This document shows, piece after piece, positions 45,169 to 57,736 of a stretch of DNA of 64,000 nucleotides (positions are counted from its first letter, which is position 1; the number at the start of each line of letters is the position of its first letter). A model generated the notes under the pieces. It saw nothing but the letters and a program-made list of their open reading frames with translations. It did not search any database and was not told where the DNA came from. The position numbers and the translations under genes are program-made. The stretch comes from Cephalotrichum gorgonifer (Eukaryota > Ascomycota > Sordariomycetes > Microascales > Microascaceae). The stretch is taken from positions 2,595,968 to 2,659,967 of the forward strand of contig ONZQ02000003.1 of the NCBI GenBank assembly GCA_900312665.1, given 5' to 3'.

Positions 45169-46158
45169 CTACTCCCCATCCCCCCTTTCCAGTCGCCTCA
45201 CAAACTCATCGGCCCATAACCCCGCCACGACCTCCCCCTCAAGCAATCCCCTCCCCCCAAACTCCCCCCTCCTCCCCTCCCCTCCCTCCGCCTCGACGGA
45301 CGTGACCTCCCTGCCCTCGATCCCGCACGGCACGAACCTGGCCCAGGGGTTCACGTCCCCCGCGCCGGACACGGGCGTCGTCAGGTTCAGCGCTATGCCC
45401 AGCGTCGCGACGTGTCTCCTGAGATGTATGCCCATTGCCGCGATCTTCCTGATCTCGCTGCCCCCCGCCGGCCTTCGCGCCCAGACGCCCGGGTTCTCCG
45501 GGTCGAGCACGGCCTCGATGCCGTAGAGGGTCCGTAGGAGGTGCGACGTTGTGTCCTCCAGCAGGCGCGCGTAGGACCGCACGGTCAGGTGCGGGTGGAG
45601 GGGCGAGCGGAGGTCGAGAGTGGGCCAGAGGACGAGCTGGCCTGGGCCGTGGTAGGTCGTTAGGCCGCCGCGGGGGGAGTGGGTTACGAAAGGGGTGAGC
45701 GTTATCTGCGACCCTCTTCCGCTTCCGGGATCATCGTTCCCCCCCTCGGAGGAGGACGATGACCACTCGGTTGGCGAGGAGACGCGTAGCGGGGCGGTCA
45801 GCGCGCCCTCCACCTCCCCGTCGAGCGTGCGCTGGCGCCGCCCGAGGGTGTACGTCGGCGCGGGAGTGAAGGACAGCAGCGACGGCTGCGGGGGCGCAAG
45901 GTCCCGCGCGCCGTCGGCGGTCTCGGGGGCGGCCTTGTATGCGTGGTGCGGGGCCGCGAGGGATTCCTGGAGGGAGGTGGCGAGCGCGTAGGGCGTGTAG
46001 GTCGGGTGCTGAGAGGGGAGGTGGACTCGGTGGAGGTGGAGGTGCCGCGTCGTCGCGCGCGGGAGGCGGTGGTTCTGGTGGTGGTGGTGGTGGTGGTGGT
46101 GCGCGGTGCCCGTGCGCCCGCGGGGGATTATCCTGCGGGCAATGCGCCGCGTGAGCAT
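45169..46158 (-). CDS. lip2: octanoyl-[ACP]:protein transferase (LipB/Lip2), mitochondrial
   Basis: Transfers octanoyl groups from mitochondrial acyl carrier protein to lipoyl domains of glycine cleavage H protein and 2-oxoacid dehydrogenases, the first step of protein lipoylation. The start is placed at 46158 (MLTRRIARRIIPRGRTG), an Arg-rich, acid-free mitochondrial presequence, giving 329 residues; the frame stays open upstream to 46344. Motifs: HRLP..HRVHLPSQHPTY, FTPAPTYTLGRRQ, RGGLTTYHGPGQLVLWPTLDL, EIRKIAAMGIHLRRHV with the catalytic Lys, GIALNLTTP, and NPWARFVPCGIEGREVTS with the catalytic Cys. A run of eight His just after the presequence and a Ser/Gly-rich insert (PTEWSSSSSEGGNDDPGSGRG) before the YHGPGQ block are not typical and may be disordered. 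Single exon. Confidence 0.92.
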   Translation of the reverse strand: MLTRRIARRIIPRGRTGTAHHHHHHHHQNHRLPRATTRHLHLHRVHLPSQHPTYTPYALATSLQESLAAPHHAYKAAPETADGARDLAPPQPSLLSFTPAPTYTLGRRQRTLDGEVEGALTAPLRVSSPTEWSSSSSEGGNDDPGSGRGSQITLTPFVTHSPRGGLTTYHGPGQLVLWPTLDLRSPLHPHLTVRSYARLLEDTTSHLLRTLYGIEAVLDPENPGVWARRPAGGSEIRKIAAMGIHLRRHVATLGIALNLTTPVSGAGDVNPWARFVPCGIEGREVTSVEAEGGEGRRGEFGGRGLLEGEVVAGLWADEFVRRLERGDGE

Positions 46159-48906
46159 TTCCGGCGCGGGATTGGGGGCTGGAGGGTGTAGTCTATGGAG
46201 GGGCCGAGACCGGTTTGCTCCTTTGACCAAATCTCGAAGCTTCGGAGCCGGAGCCGGGGTGAGGTTGACGGGTGGTCTGTGCGCCGGGATAGGGACATTG
46301 ACAGCTGTGGACAGCTGACACCGGGCTCTACTTCCAACAAACAAAATGTGGGGACAAGCGACAACTGTTTCATTCTCTAAGCCCAGGGCATCATCAGCGA
46401 TGACGCGTTCCCGAGATCAAAAGTTTAAAGTGCGGATAAGTGGGGACATCATCCACTCGCTTTCTTGTATCGGAAAACCTGCCATGTCATTCCTGGGAGG
46501 GAGAAGACGCAGGACTTCACGCTCCAGAGGTGGGCAGGGAACCAAACCTTGGAACTTGGGCCTGAGGATGGATGGGTGGCGGGGCGGACGACTGCGTGTC
46601 GTCCACGTCACCGAGGAGGCGTGGGCCAATTGACGGGTGGGCTTTCCATCCATGTCTTTTTGCTATTCTCGGTTCGGTTGGTGGGGATGGTGACGAGGGG
46701 TGAGGCAGGAGCTGTGATGAATAACGGAAATGCGGCAGTTCAGCACCATCGCCACTCACCCCTCCATCCAGACAAGACCGAACGATGCTGCTCGTGCTAG
46801 TATTCACCCGTACCAATTCACCTATTGAGGGGGAGGAGAGGATCTGTTGTGGCACCTGGCCGGCCTCGGTGTGGATGAGCAGAAGCCCTGGTGGGTGGCC
46901 GATCTCCGAAGTGCAGTACAATATGCAATGGCTTTCGATCGCGGGAACGACACGAATGGTAACATGTGCGTGGTGGTTGCCCATACCATGCTCGTCCTCA
47001 TCGCGAGTTCCTTCCAAGTCTCAGTATGGAGGTACGGAAGTACCGTACCTTTTACGTAGGAAGGTGCTGCTGAGGAGCTTAATTGGCCGTTTTGGAGCTT
47101 GGAAACCACACCGCCGCATTGACACCGATCTGTCACTCACTGCCGCCCTGCAGCTTGCAGGGCTAATGCCATCCTCAGCTACGAGGAAGGAGCAACAAGG
47201 TATTTGACCCACACTCGTATGATCACTCTACTTGCACAACGCATCACATGGCCACTCCAGCTTCCCGCCCCATGCCCATTCCGGAGGAAGGCCACCCAGA
47301 GCCACAACACCACCGCACCAAGGGGATCGCCGAGCCCAAGCGTCATCATGTGCGCCCAATCCGGAGGGGCGCCTGTCTGTGGCTCAGGACCAGAAGACGT
47401 GTCAGTCCAGTACAAAAACTTGTGGGGCCGTCCCCTTGGACATGGGACAATGGAGCAGAGACCGGGCATGCACCAGGGATGGTCTCTCTCCCTCTCTCCC
47501 TCTATCCCTTTCCCCATGGTTAGCTGGGCAAGAGTAGTTATGTTTCGGTCCTTTTTTTTTTTTTTTTTTTTTTTTTCGTTTTGGCGACGGTTCGGATTTT
47601 TTTTCCTTGTGGGGGGAAGGGGAGGGGTACGTAGGAATGGCTTCAGGTTCAAAGTTGAGATTGGTGGGTTTTCTCATGTTTATCCGGGTAGCCAGTCTAG
47701 CTTTTCGAGTTCGAGAGAACTCTTCTTTCCATCCCCACCTATCGTCCCCATGTGTAGTATTCTGCGCATAAGTTTCTGTCGTCCCTTGGAAACGGAAGCT
47801 GCTCCCTTGCGAACCCATTGATGCTATTAGCTCCTAATACCAGCCCAGTACCAGTACCAGTACACCTTGAGAAAAAAAACACAGAAATGTCCTCGCCAAG
47901 GAGCTATGACGACGGAGCTTCCCACGGGAGTTTGGCGTTTCCCTCCTCGCTTCTCAGCTACGATCGACCTTCCCCCCTTCCGGTAGACCAATGCACTCCA
48001 CAAGGTCCACCGTCGCGCCGCTGCCCGAGAGGAGGAAAAAAGACAGAAAAAACCTTCCTACCTTAGCGGGACGGGGACTTAGTGTGTGGCTTTGCCGCGA
48101 GGACGGGGGGAGAGGCTTGTCGTCACTGTCCCCATCCAACCAGTTACGAGGACTTACATCATGGCGAGACTATTGACACGATCCCAGCCCGGATTTTCTG
48201 AGTCCTCGACCCACCCTGCAGCTCTATCCCCGATGTACTTAATACCTCAGTACGAGGCCTAGCTATAGCTTGATCTCTTGTACATCTACTCCATACGTAA
48301 TGCAGCGATGAGGTAGCTCGTAGGGTCGAGAGCCAAAAAGAATATATTTAACGTCACCGCTCGTCCGTCTCTTCCCATATGCCGAAGGTTGAAAGTGTGC
48401 CGACACACCACACCACCCCTTTTTTTGCGTTTCTCGTTTCCAAAACTACGTCTCCCGTCCAATTGTTGCTTTTCTCTTTCTCGTCGTGGTAATCGCAATA
48501 CTAAAGTAATACCTCACGAGTAATTTTAGGTAAGTCGCTTTCTTGTCTCAGGCGCATTACATGCATGCATGGGGCGACGTACGAGAGAGTACATACATGT
48601 CAGGCATCGGTGGTGAATAACACACGACACGCACCACTTAATATATCACCTACCCACCCAAAGTTTCAACTTTCCCTCCCGCCTCCCTCCTCCCACCCGG
48701 TGTCCCTGTTCCTATCCCATAACCCGCGTCTCCTTCGTCTTCTCGCAGGAGCCAAGGGGTACTAACCCCGTCACCTACAGCCCTTCCCGAGCTCCAAGTT
48801 CCGGGATATACTCCCCGCCACCATCGAATCCGCGGAAGAAAAAGGGGGGGGGCAAAAAAGTAGGGGGAAAACCACGAAAAAGAGAATAAAAGAACCAACA
48901 AGAGCC
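46159..48906. other. 2.7-kb intergenic region between divergent genes
   Basis: Upstream of both the octanoyltransferase and Sur7-type genes. Contains a T22 run (about 47555-47577) and a (CCAGTA)3 tract near 47845. Several frames of 80-200 codons lack motifs and are low-complexity. Confidence 0.5.
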
Positions 48907-49913
48907 ATGGCTCGCGCCATCACGAGCCTCCTGGGCCTTACCCTCCTGGGCCTCTCCATCGTCTTCGCCTTCTTCATCATCCTCTCCGGCGTCACCGACC
49001 ACACGCCCCTGAACAAGACGTACTTCCTTGAGGCCGACACAAGCGGCATCCACGGCGCGAAGGACCTCACGCGATGGACCTACCTGCGCTTCTGCGGCGA
49101 CGGGAACCACGACTGCACCAAGTCGCGGCCCGCGCCGGCCTTTGGGAAGGCGTGGGACGCCAACGCGAACGCGCCTAGCCAGCTTGTTGGGTAAGCTTCC
49201 TCTTTCCTATCCTCTCCTCCCTCATCCGCTCTCCTTTACTCCTACCTTCCCTATGACTGCGGGCTGGGTAATGGAGTGTGTAAAGAGTGTGAGCGAGGAA
49301 GGAAATTTGAATCTTAAGGATGTAAATACTAACGGGTTCGGCGCCTCCTGACAGCTCCCATGGCGGCGACACCACCTCGAGCTACTACTTCTACATGTGG
49401 CGCTTCGGATGGGTCTTCTTCCTCATCGCCCTCTTCTTCTCCGTCCTAGCCTTCTTCACCGGCCTCTTCCTCTCGTGCTGCGGACGCATCGGCGCCTTCC
49501 TCTCCGCCACGTCTGCCTTCCTGGCCATGGTCTTCTGGACCCTCGCAGCCGTCTTCATGACGTATGTCCCTCCCCCCCCTTCCCCCGCTTTTCTCCCCTC
49601 CCCCCCTCTTCCAAACGCAGTCCACTAACACCAAAAACCCGAAAACAGCGTCGTCTTCGTAAAGGCCCGCAACCACTTCCGCGACGACGGCCGCGACGCC
49701 CACCTCGGCCCCTACGCCTTCGGCTGGGCCTGGGGCGGCTGGGCAGCCACCTTCATCGCCACCGTCCTCTTCTGCCTCGGAACCCGCAAGTCCAAGAAGG
49801 ACAGGTACCCGCCCCACCCGCCCAGGCGCACCGGCGGCGTCGAGACGATGACAGTGCGCCGGAGGCGGTGGCCGTTCGGGGGGAGGAGGACCGTCGATAA
49901 GGAGTACGCTTAG
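48907..49913 (+). CDS. Sur7/PalI-family four-span membrane protein
   Basis: Plasma-membrane protein of the Sur7/PalI claudin-like family; Sur7 marks eisosome domains and affects wall and endocytosis, PalI/Rim9 assists ambient pH sensing. Exons 48907-49190, 49355-49561, 49649-49913 give 251 residues. TM1 is SLLGLTLLGLSIVFAFFIILSGV. The first outer loop carries the family's W-x-Y-x-x-C pattern (RWTYLRFCGDGNHDC) with two Cys. TM2 (WVFFLIALFFSVLAFFTGLFLS) and TM3 (IGAFLSATSAFLAMVFWTLAAVF) follow the second exon; TM4 is FGWAWGGWAATFIATVLFCL. The short basic C-terminal tail (RRRRWPFGGRRTV) faces the cytosol. Closer to Sur7 than PalI because the tail is short; not certain. Convergent with the Pbs2-type kinase gene. 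Confidence 0.88.
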
Positions 49914-51262
49914 TTCGAGACGCGAAGCTCTGTTTTCCTGGTTCTGGAGAAGTTTGAAGGGAAGGGGGTTCTGGGTGTCTGGGGGTGTTTAGGAGTGGTA
50001 ATTTAAGGGAAGGGGGGACGGTTTAAGGAGGGATGGTAGGATGAGGGTGATTGACGATGTTTGATGAATTTTTTCTTATTTTTTCCCCCCCAGTATTTAG
50101 TATGTTATGTCTAGGACTGAAATGAAATATGAAATGTAATATCATGTCCATAATCGAGAGTGCTTCGACTCGGGGGGCATTATGGACAAGGTGACGAGGC
50201 AGTAATTCCCGTCCATCTTCACTCGACAGTTACAACATTAGGTGCTCTATGAGTCTAAGCACAAGTCAGGTAGATTCCCCATCCCTGCCTTGCCCATGAT
50301 TTTTGCCAAGCAATCGCAAAAAAAGAAGAAAAAAAAAACACGCCCTGGGCTGATGCGCTGGTGATGACACGCGGGAGGGTGATGCAGAATGACATCACTC
50401 CAAGGGGAGAAAAAAAAAACTGGAACCTTGATCTGCCGGATAATAAAAACTGGAATACCGAATTAGGTTGTACTTGTAGGATGGATAAACAAGAGAAATG
50501 ACATCACCGCTGATGACACCTCGAAAGAAGTAAATCGTCAAGAAGCTCGGGGGAAGGAAAGAAAGGGCATGGACTAAACAAAAAAGGTGGAATCAAGCCA
50601 AGCGAGATGGAAACGAAGATATTCACCGAAAAGAGAGCATGGGGACTTTTTTCTCCTCCTCCCCTTTACTTTGTTTTTTATTATCTTCGGGAGGTTTAAA
50701 TAAGCGAGCTGTCTGCCGGATCTTTTGCTCCCGTTGGAGGATGTACCCTGTATCCCGGCTCGAGCACTATAGATCTTGGACGTCTGGCGAAGTAAAGAAG
50801 GGAAATAAGATGAATAAAAGAAAGAAAGCCCAAGTCTCCCAAAAACTAGACACCAAACCAAATCTCGCACTCTTTTCACCCTACGCCAGGCACAAAGATA
50901 TAAGATTAAAAAAAATTCCTACCTAGAACTCGATGCTCCGAGAGAGGGCGACTGTAATATAAATCACCGAAGCGAGAGACAAAGTGGAGTACAGCAATGA
51001 GCGAAACGGGAGATGGCAAGAACGATCATGTCGCTGAATTATGCTACGGGGCGAAAAACCCTCGGTTTACTTTCCCAACTCGCCCCCCACTCCCCCAACC
51101 CAACTCTGCTCCTCACCCCCCTTTATTCCTCGCAACCGTATCTAGCAGGCTTTCTTTCTCCCTTTGTCATAGTTAATACTCCTACTGCCTACCCCCCCCC
51201 CCCCTCCCCCCGGGGTCCCCCCACCATGCTTCCGCCCCGCCTAGCCGACAGCCCGGCCCCAC
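49914..51262. other. intergenic, convergent 3' ends (Sur7 / MAPKK)
   Basis: Contains a TACTTGTA octamer (50471) and a C-rich run near 51190-51215. No gene recognised. Confidence 0.5.
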
Positions 51263-53592
51263 TCACTTCAGAATCCCCCCCACCATCGGCCTTGCACCAG
51301 GGCTCACACTATCCAGCGGCGCAGCATGTAGGGCGGGCTTCATCGGGTCCCTCGCCGCATCGCTCCCGGCTACCTCGCTCCCCTCCTTCCCTCGCTTCTC
51401 CAGTACGCTCCTCACCCATGCCCCGACGACGCTGTCGTGTTCTACGGGCGTCACCTCCAGCTGCTTCATGCTATCCGTTACCGCCTCGACGCCGTTCGAC
51501 GGGGTGGCGGCGGCGGCCGTCGCCGCCGCATCGTCCTCGGGCTCGGGTTCCTCTGTTATAGTCTTGATCTCGGACAGTGATTTCAGCCACGGGTGCTTGA
51601 GGAGCATAACGTAGGGAGGGCGCAACATGGGGGTCTTGTTGAGACATCCTTGTACGAAATCGCGAGCTACCTGCGAGTAGCCTTCCTCCGGGAGGTCTGG
51701 GGGGTCACCGTCGACGATTGCCTGAGTCTCTTTGTCAGCAACTATTGTAGAGAAGAAGATGATATGCAGCTAGGGAATAGGGGGCCAAGATGAGGAAACA
51801 AAAACTTACACTCAGCTGGCTGAATATTGTCGACGACGCCTCCGGCGGGTAGGGGTACTTCCCCATCGCACACTCGATGATCGTAAGCCCCAGACTCCAG
51901 ATATCGCTCTGCACACTGTACGTCCCGTCCGTGCTGCCGCCCGTGGCCATCGCACCGCCCGATATGCGCTCCGGCGCCATGTAGCTCTGGCACCCGATGT
52001 TCGTCTTCGCTATGCTCGCCACAAGGTTCCCGCTGACTCCGAAATCGCAGATCTTCACCTGCCCCCGGGTATTGACGAGGATGTTGGTCGGCTTCACATC
52101 GCGGTGGATGATGTTATGGTCGTCCTTGAGCGTCATGAGCCCCTTTATCGTCCCGTACGTGATGCGTCGCAGCACGTCCTCGGGTACGCCGCCCTGGTAC
52201 AGCTTGTCGACCGACCCGCCGTTCATGTACTCGATGCACATGTACACGGCGCCCTCCTGGAAGAAGGCGCCATAGAAGTCGATGATGTACGGTGACACGC
52301 ACTCGTGCAGGATGACCAGCTCCTTTAGGATTGTCGTGAATTTGGCCTCGTCCAGCTCCAGCCTGATCTCCTTCATCGCCATCACCGCCCCTGTGAACGC
52401 GCCGCTGTCCGACCGCGCCCGTATGTCCGCCGCCGTCACCGCCTCTGATAGTTCCTCGTCCGCCCGCGTCGGGCTCCGCGACGACTCCCTAAACTGCGAG
52501 AGCCCGGTCCCGAAACGCGGCCGTGACGGCCTCGCGTGCCTCACCTTATACACCGTGCCGTAGTTACCCTTGCCGAGCATGCGCAGGATGTCCACCTCGT
52601 CCAGCGACATGTGGAACGACCGGCCGCCCGTGAACTCAACGCCCTTGTTCGTGATGGTCGCGGCGCCCTCGAACGTGAGCCAGCCCTTCTCCGCGTCGAT
52701 GTACTTCTTGAAGTCGTCCATCTTGGTCGGGCCGGCGCTCGGCGCGCCATTAGCCCGACCGAGTTGTGACGGGCCGCCGGCGGCGCCGCCTTGGCCGGGG
52801 GAACCACCGCCCATATTGTTCATGTTGAGCTTCATGCCCCTCCGCGCACTGAGGCCCTGCGGCATCGGGGTCGTCGGCGCCGAGGCTGTGGGACCGGGGA
52901 GCGGCGGCCGACCCGGTGGGTGGCGCAAGTTGGGGAAGCCGCCGCCGGGGAAGCCGGGTCCGGGCGATGACCTTCCGGGGGAGACTCCTCCCGCAGGGCT
53001 GTGGGGGGTGGGCGACTTGCCCATGCGGGACAATGCTAGGGAGCGGGCTTTTGCCATGGCATCGCTGCCCGACAGGGCGCCGCCGCCCATGACTGATGAC
53101 GCCGGCGCCCCAGGCCGCCGGGCGTTNNNNNNNNNNNNNNNNNNNNNNNNNNNNNNNNNNNNNNNNNNNNNNNNNNNNNNNNNNNNNNNNNNNNNNNNNN
53201 NNNNNNNNNNNNNNNNNNNNNNNNNNNNNNNNNNNNNNNNNNNNNNNNNNNNNNNNNNNNNNNNNNNNNNNNNNNNNNNNNNNNNNNNNNNNNNNNNNNN
53301 NNNNNNNNNNNNNNNNNNNNNNNNNNNNNNNNNNNNNNNNNNNNNNNNNNNNNATGACTGATGACGCCGGCGCCCCAGGCCGCCGGGCGTTGGAGAGTGT
53401 GCCAAGAGGGGTGGACGTCGGGTGCATGGTCGGGGGGTCGGAGACGGAGCGGAGGGAGGGCATTCTCCTGGGGTTACTATCTTCCTCTTCTTGGACGCGG
53501 ACACTGCTCGCCTGGGATTCGGGTGACCCAGGGTTGCTGTCATATAGACCATCATGGTCCGATTCGTCGGGCGTGTCGGGTACAGAATACAT
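51263..53592 (-). CDS. pbs2: Pbs2/OS-5-type MAP kinase kinase (HOG pathway), interrupted by an assembly gap
   Basis: Dual-specificity kinase that activates Hog1-type MAP kinase in osmotic and fungicide stress signalling. Exons 53592-51810 and 51721-51263 (minus). The N-terminus (MYSVPDTPDESDHDG) is disordered and Pro/Gly/Ser-rich. The kinase domain follows FHMSLDEVDILRMLGKGNYGTVYKV (Gly-loop), AMKEIRLELDEAKF (ATP Lys), IIHRDVKPTNILVN, KICDFGVSGNLVASIAKTNIG with the activation-loop Ser/Thr, SYMAPERI, and YPYPPEASSTIFSQLSAIVDGDPPDLPEEG, which crosses the intron. A Pbs2-typical insert (RPSRPRFGTGLSQFRESS) sits after the Gly-loop. A run of N (53127-53353) breaks the frame; the 38 bp on its two sides are identical, and counting one copy without the gap leaves one open frame of about 658 residues. 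A longer 3' end is possible because CTGAA/GTGAGT at the stop resembles a splice donor. Confidence 0.93.
53127..53353. other. 227-bp run of N (assembly gap)
   Basis: Unknown bases inside the N-terminal coding part of the MAPKK gene, flanked on both sides by the same 38 bp (53089-53126 and 53354-53391). Confidence 0.98.
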
Positions 53593-56500
53593 CGTGAGTT
53601 GATATGCGAGAAGGAGGAGAGAAGGACGAGGGCTGGAAGGGGAGGGGGAGGGCTTCGAGCCCGTTCGGTTATGTAGGGACGATCGTGTCTGAAGCTAGAT
53701 GCGAGCGTGCGTTGCGTGCGTTCCTGTGTGTACGCTATGGCAGCGGCGTATCTGGAAGAATCGGGCGCGGCCGCAGAGTTGTTGCAAAATGCGTAGAGCG
53801 TAGGGCTAGAGTGGAAGGCGTAGGCTTCGGCGGGGTCGGGTGGTGGTGAGTCTTGAGAAAAGACGGAGGATGAAATTTCGTGCTAGCACGCTGGAAGCAT
53901 GTGGCTCGGATATGCACGAGGGTTGGGTTGCGGGAGAAGGGCGCTGTGCTGAGTTGAGGGGCAAGAGGAACTGGTGCTTTCGCCCATCAAAATCGCGGCG
54001 GGGCTTCGGAGGAAGGAAGGAAGGCTTGTCTAGTGTCGTGGTGGGATGGTCCGTGGTCCGTCCGCGCGCTTGGGTTGGGTTAAGTTTGGATTGAGGGAAC
54101 CTGGTGGCTTGAAAATGATACTCAATTCATTGGAGCTGGTAGTTCAATGGGAATCAATGGAACGTCGACTTTCTTTTCGTTTTTTCTCTCTTTTTTTTTT
54201 TTCTTTTTTCTCTTTTCTCCCCGGTCTCGTCAGGGTACCAGTTGCCCTCAAAAGTATGGAGGAAAAAAAAGTTTGACGGGGAATTTCGGTGGTATTCTCT
54301 TCTCCCCGGGGCGGCCGGTCGAGACTGACTCTGACTTTTTGTCTGCGGGGCGGGGTTTCGGTAGTCAGGTAGTCAAGAAGTAGTCAGGTAGCCAGTCACT
54401 GGTGGGGGACTAGAGATTGGAGGGGGAAACGAGGGGTGGTTTAGTGACTCGGGCTAGTGGCTGTCGTTTTCCAAGGCAAACAACGGGATGTCCGCGTGGA
54501 GTACCAGGGTGTATTGGGAAGTACTTTTGCGATTAAACTACAAATTGGCGATGGACAGTGGTCGGGGGACACGGTACGGTAGAGAGCGGCGGGTTTCCAG
54601 GCTTTTGGGGATCGACGCGTGTTTCGAATGGCACAAATGGCGTGTATAGCAGCCCCCCAGGAAAAAAATCGAATTGGGCGACGGAAAACAGGCTTACTTC
54701 ATGAATGAATGGAGTAATAGAACGTCCCGCTTCAGGTGCATAGTGGCGATCTATTTACACACCCCAGGGGTAATCCGGATGTAAGAGTACGAACAGCAAG
54801 GGATCGACCTTCCCCGTGACTGGATGACTAGATGGATGCCTGGGCGGTGGCGAACCTGTCATTCTGGGAAGGCACGAGTTGCATGGTTAATGGTGCCTGT
54901 GCCTTGACGGGGAAGGAGAGATCGGGTTCCGCCCGCCTCCAAACTCCAGCCTGGGCCTGGGGCGAGGGTATTCATTGCCAATGGCGCCCAAGGTGGGTAA
55001 CCCTCCATGGTCCTCAGCGCCCAAGCCAGCCTTGAAATGATGTTGCCCCCGCTCTTAGGGACTGAAGACCTTAAATTGTAAACTCGGTGGGAACATCGAC
55101 CGAAGTTACGGGTAAGGAAACCGGAGGTGGCGGGCGGTGGGCGGCGGGCGTCGGACGGACAGCGCCTTGGGGCGGGGTTACCGGAGCATATCGCCCGTCC
55201 TCCCTTTGTACGACTCTATACAATCCAATTAAAGTTTTTCGACGTTCTGGCTCGGTACATACAATGTATGCATGTCTTGGAGACATGGTGGCATGGCATG
55301 GCGACATATCATGGCTCAAGTTGAATGTCAATATCGTTCCAAGATCACCCCCCCCCACTTCTGCTCTTCGTTCAAACCGCCCTGCAATTTCACCGCGCCC
55401 TGTTTTTTTCGTTCCTATCTGGGACCTGCTGTCTCGATTGACCCCTGGTCTCTAGGCCCATGGGGGCCTGAGATCTAGCGTCTCCCTTGCGGAAGGGATG
55501 TCTCGCAGATCCCACAGGTTTCTACGGTTCTCAGGGCTTGGTCTCGAGTGTCTCGGTCAAGACAAGTACCACATTATACACACCTCCCAGGCCCGGCTCC
55601 AGCAGGAGATAGCGAGGGGGGTGAATTTACGCCGTTATTACCACATCATACAGGTACGGTGCTGCGGCTCATTACGCGTATGAGGACAGGTGCACAGTTT
55701 TGAATAGCTTATGTATCCTATGAGATGGCGACAGCGATCTCCCCCCGATCCAATCACCGGCTTACCCGGAAGAGGTTCGGAGCATCGAGCCACTTGTGGA
55801 ATCCCAGTGCCCGCATCCGTGCACGGTGGCGACGTGGCGGCGTCCCGGAAGAGAGTCCCCATCCGACGAGAAACGGGCAAGGCGCAGCCCCCGGGGTAAC
55901 AAAGTGACGGGAGTGTAACCTTGGGCAGGACGTTGGCAGCTTTCTGATCTGGCGTAAAACAAAACGATATGGAGTTGCGCCACGGCACATGGGCCACATG
56001 AACACCGATCAGGGCGTGCGGGGGCGGGTCCGGTTCTAATGTTGGCCCGACATCAAAGAGCGCCCCCGATGGGACCGGCCGATTTGACGGGTGGGCGGCT
56101 GCCAACAAATGGATCAGTCCTACTCCATGCCGCGGGATTCAAGGGGAGCGGCTGCTATTGGGGCGAGACGGTCCATGGCGAGAGAGTCCCGACTTTGGAC
56201 ATAATACTTGCCCAATATTAGCACACGGCACGCACCCTTTGCGTTGGCAATCAAGGCACCTTCAGCGCCATATGTACCTAAAACAAGGATCAGTGTCCCG
56301 CGTGTCCTAATCAGAGGAGCTGCACCCAGATATTGGCGAACGGGGAAGGGACAACGGCATGTGAACGGGGAAAGAGGGAATGACATAATCCGCCAATGCG
56401 ACCCTCATCCGCCATGATATTTGTCGGATAGGAGTTTCCCGCTTAGGATTACGGTGAACGAGTAAGAGTGGTGACTCGGGCTTAGTAACCAGTACTGAGG

Positions 56501-57736
56501 GCATTCCGCCCCAGCTGAGTTTCTAACGACATTGGAGTCTCTGGATTCGACGCCCGGCGACGAATTGTTTGTGCCACAAGGGGGGTTGAATGGGGCCCAA
56601 CTTTAGCTCCAAGGACCCCTTGGGGAGCCGAATTAGGACTCGAGGCCAAAGTGGGCAACTCGACCGGGAATAGTATGATCGCCTCACAATGGCCTCTTCG
56701 TCATGACAGTAACATGTTACCTCCCAGTTCACGGTAGCCAAGTCGAGCAAGATTCATTTAGTGGGGGTAGTTGCCATCCCGATAGCATATCTCATCATCG
56801 CGAGAAAAGCAGAGGTCAAGAGGCCTAAATCAGGGACAGGGAACCCTCACACGGGTCGTCCCTAATAGTGTGGCTCCCTCCTGTCTTTTCTCGCCGCCCG
56901 GCAACCCGACTTGAAACGAACAAAGAAACGAAAAGTATGAAACCTTGAACCAGGGTGAACCAAGGGTGAAAGCTCGAGCACCCCCCGCTCCCCAGTAAAA
57001 AAAAAGTGGCAAAGAACGAACGAAAAGAAGAGAGGGAAAGAACGAGGCGAAACAAGTTGTGGCTTGTGGCGATCAGAGCTGAGATGATTAACTTGCCTTT
57101 TGAGGCGTTGCTCTGCTGGCAGACTACCCCCGATTAGCTTCTGCCTGCAGGACCGGAGTGCTGGGAAGTGGATGGTTCAGCTTCCCAGGGAGGTGCATCG
57201 TCCAATGATCATTGGCGATCGAAGCACGCGCCCTCGCCTCTTTGGACAGGGGCGACGCTCATTGGGGGCGGGTGGGGTATTGCGCGTTGTTCCAGCTATC
57301 TTGTTCGACGTCACACCTTATCATTAGCTCCCTCCCTTGGCTCTTTCCGCAGCCTACGCAACCTTCAAGGCACAGCCCAGAGAGGTACGAGGAGGTACGT
57401 ACCATCCGCAGCAGATAGATAAGAAAAGTATGATAATGTACCGTTCCTGCTACTTCAACTAATCGTGGTACCTCAGGGTACAAGTGTCTTAAAACGCGCG
57501 ATGAAGCTACTTCTTCTACTTTGAGTTGATGTTTCGACTCACCGAAGCAGCTAATATAAACTCTTTCAGGGTACCGTACCTGCCACCGCGGAACGTAATA
57601 CATCCACTCATACCGAAACCAGCGAAGGCTGCTCTTTCTCTCCAAATACCTTAATTTTCCTTCTCCTCTTCACTTTCCACCCCGACAAGTTTCCTTACTT
57701 ATCTGACAACAACGCAGACGGGTGTTCAATCGCCCG
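53593..57736. other. 4.1-kb divergent intergenic region, no gene recognised
   Basis: Upstream of the MAPKK gene and of the AEC transporter. Contains a short imperfect TAGTCAGG tandem repeat near 54360-54395 and poly-T/C tracts. No frame with a motif on either strand. Confidence 0.5.

Noticed and set aside
47204..47821. 205-codon frame with a long poly-Phe run
   Set aside because: Created by a T22 homopolymer; no start context, domain or splice support.
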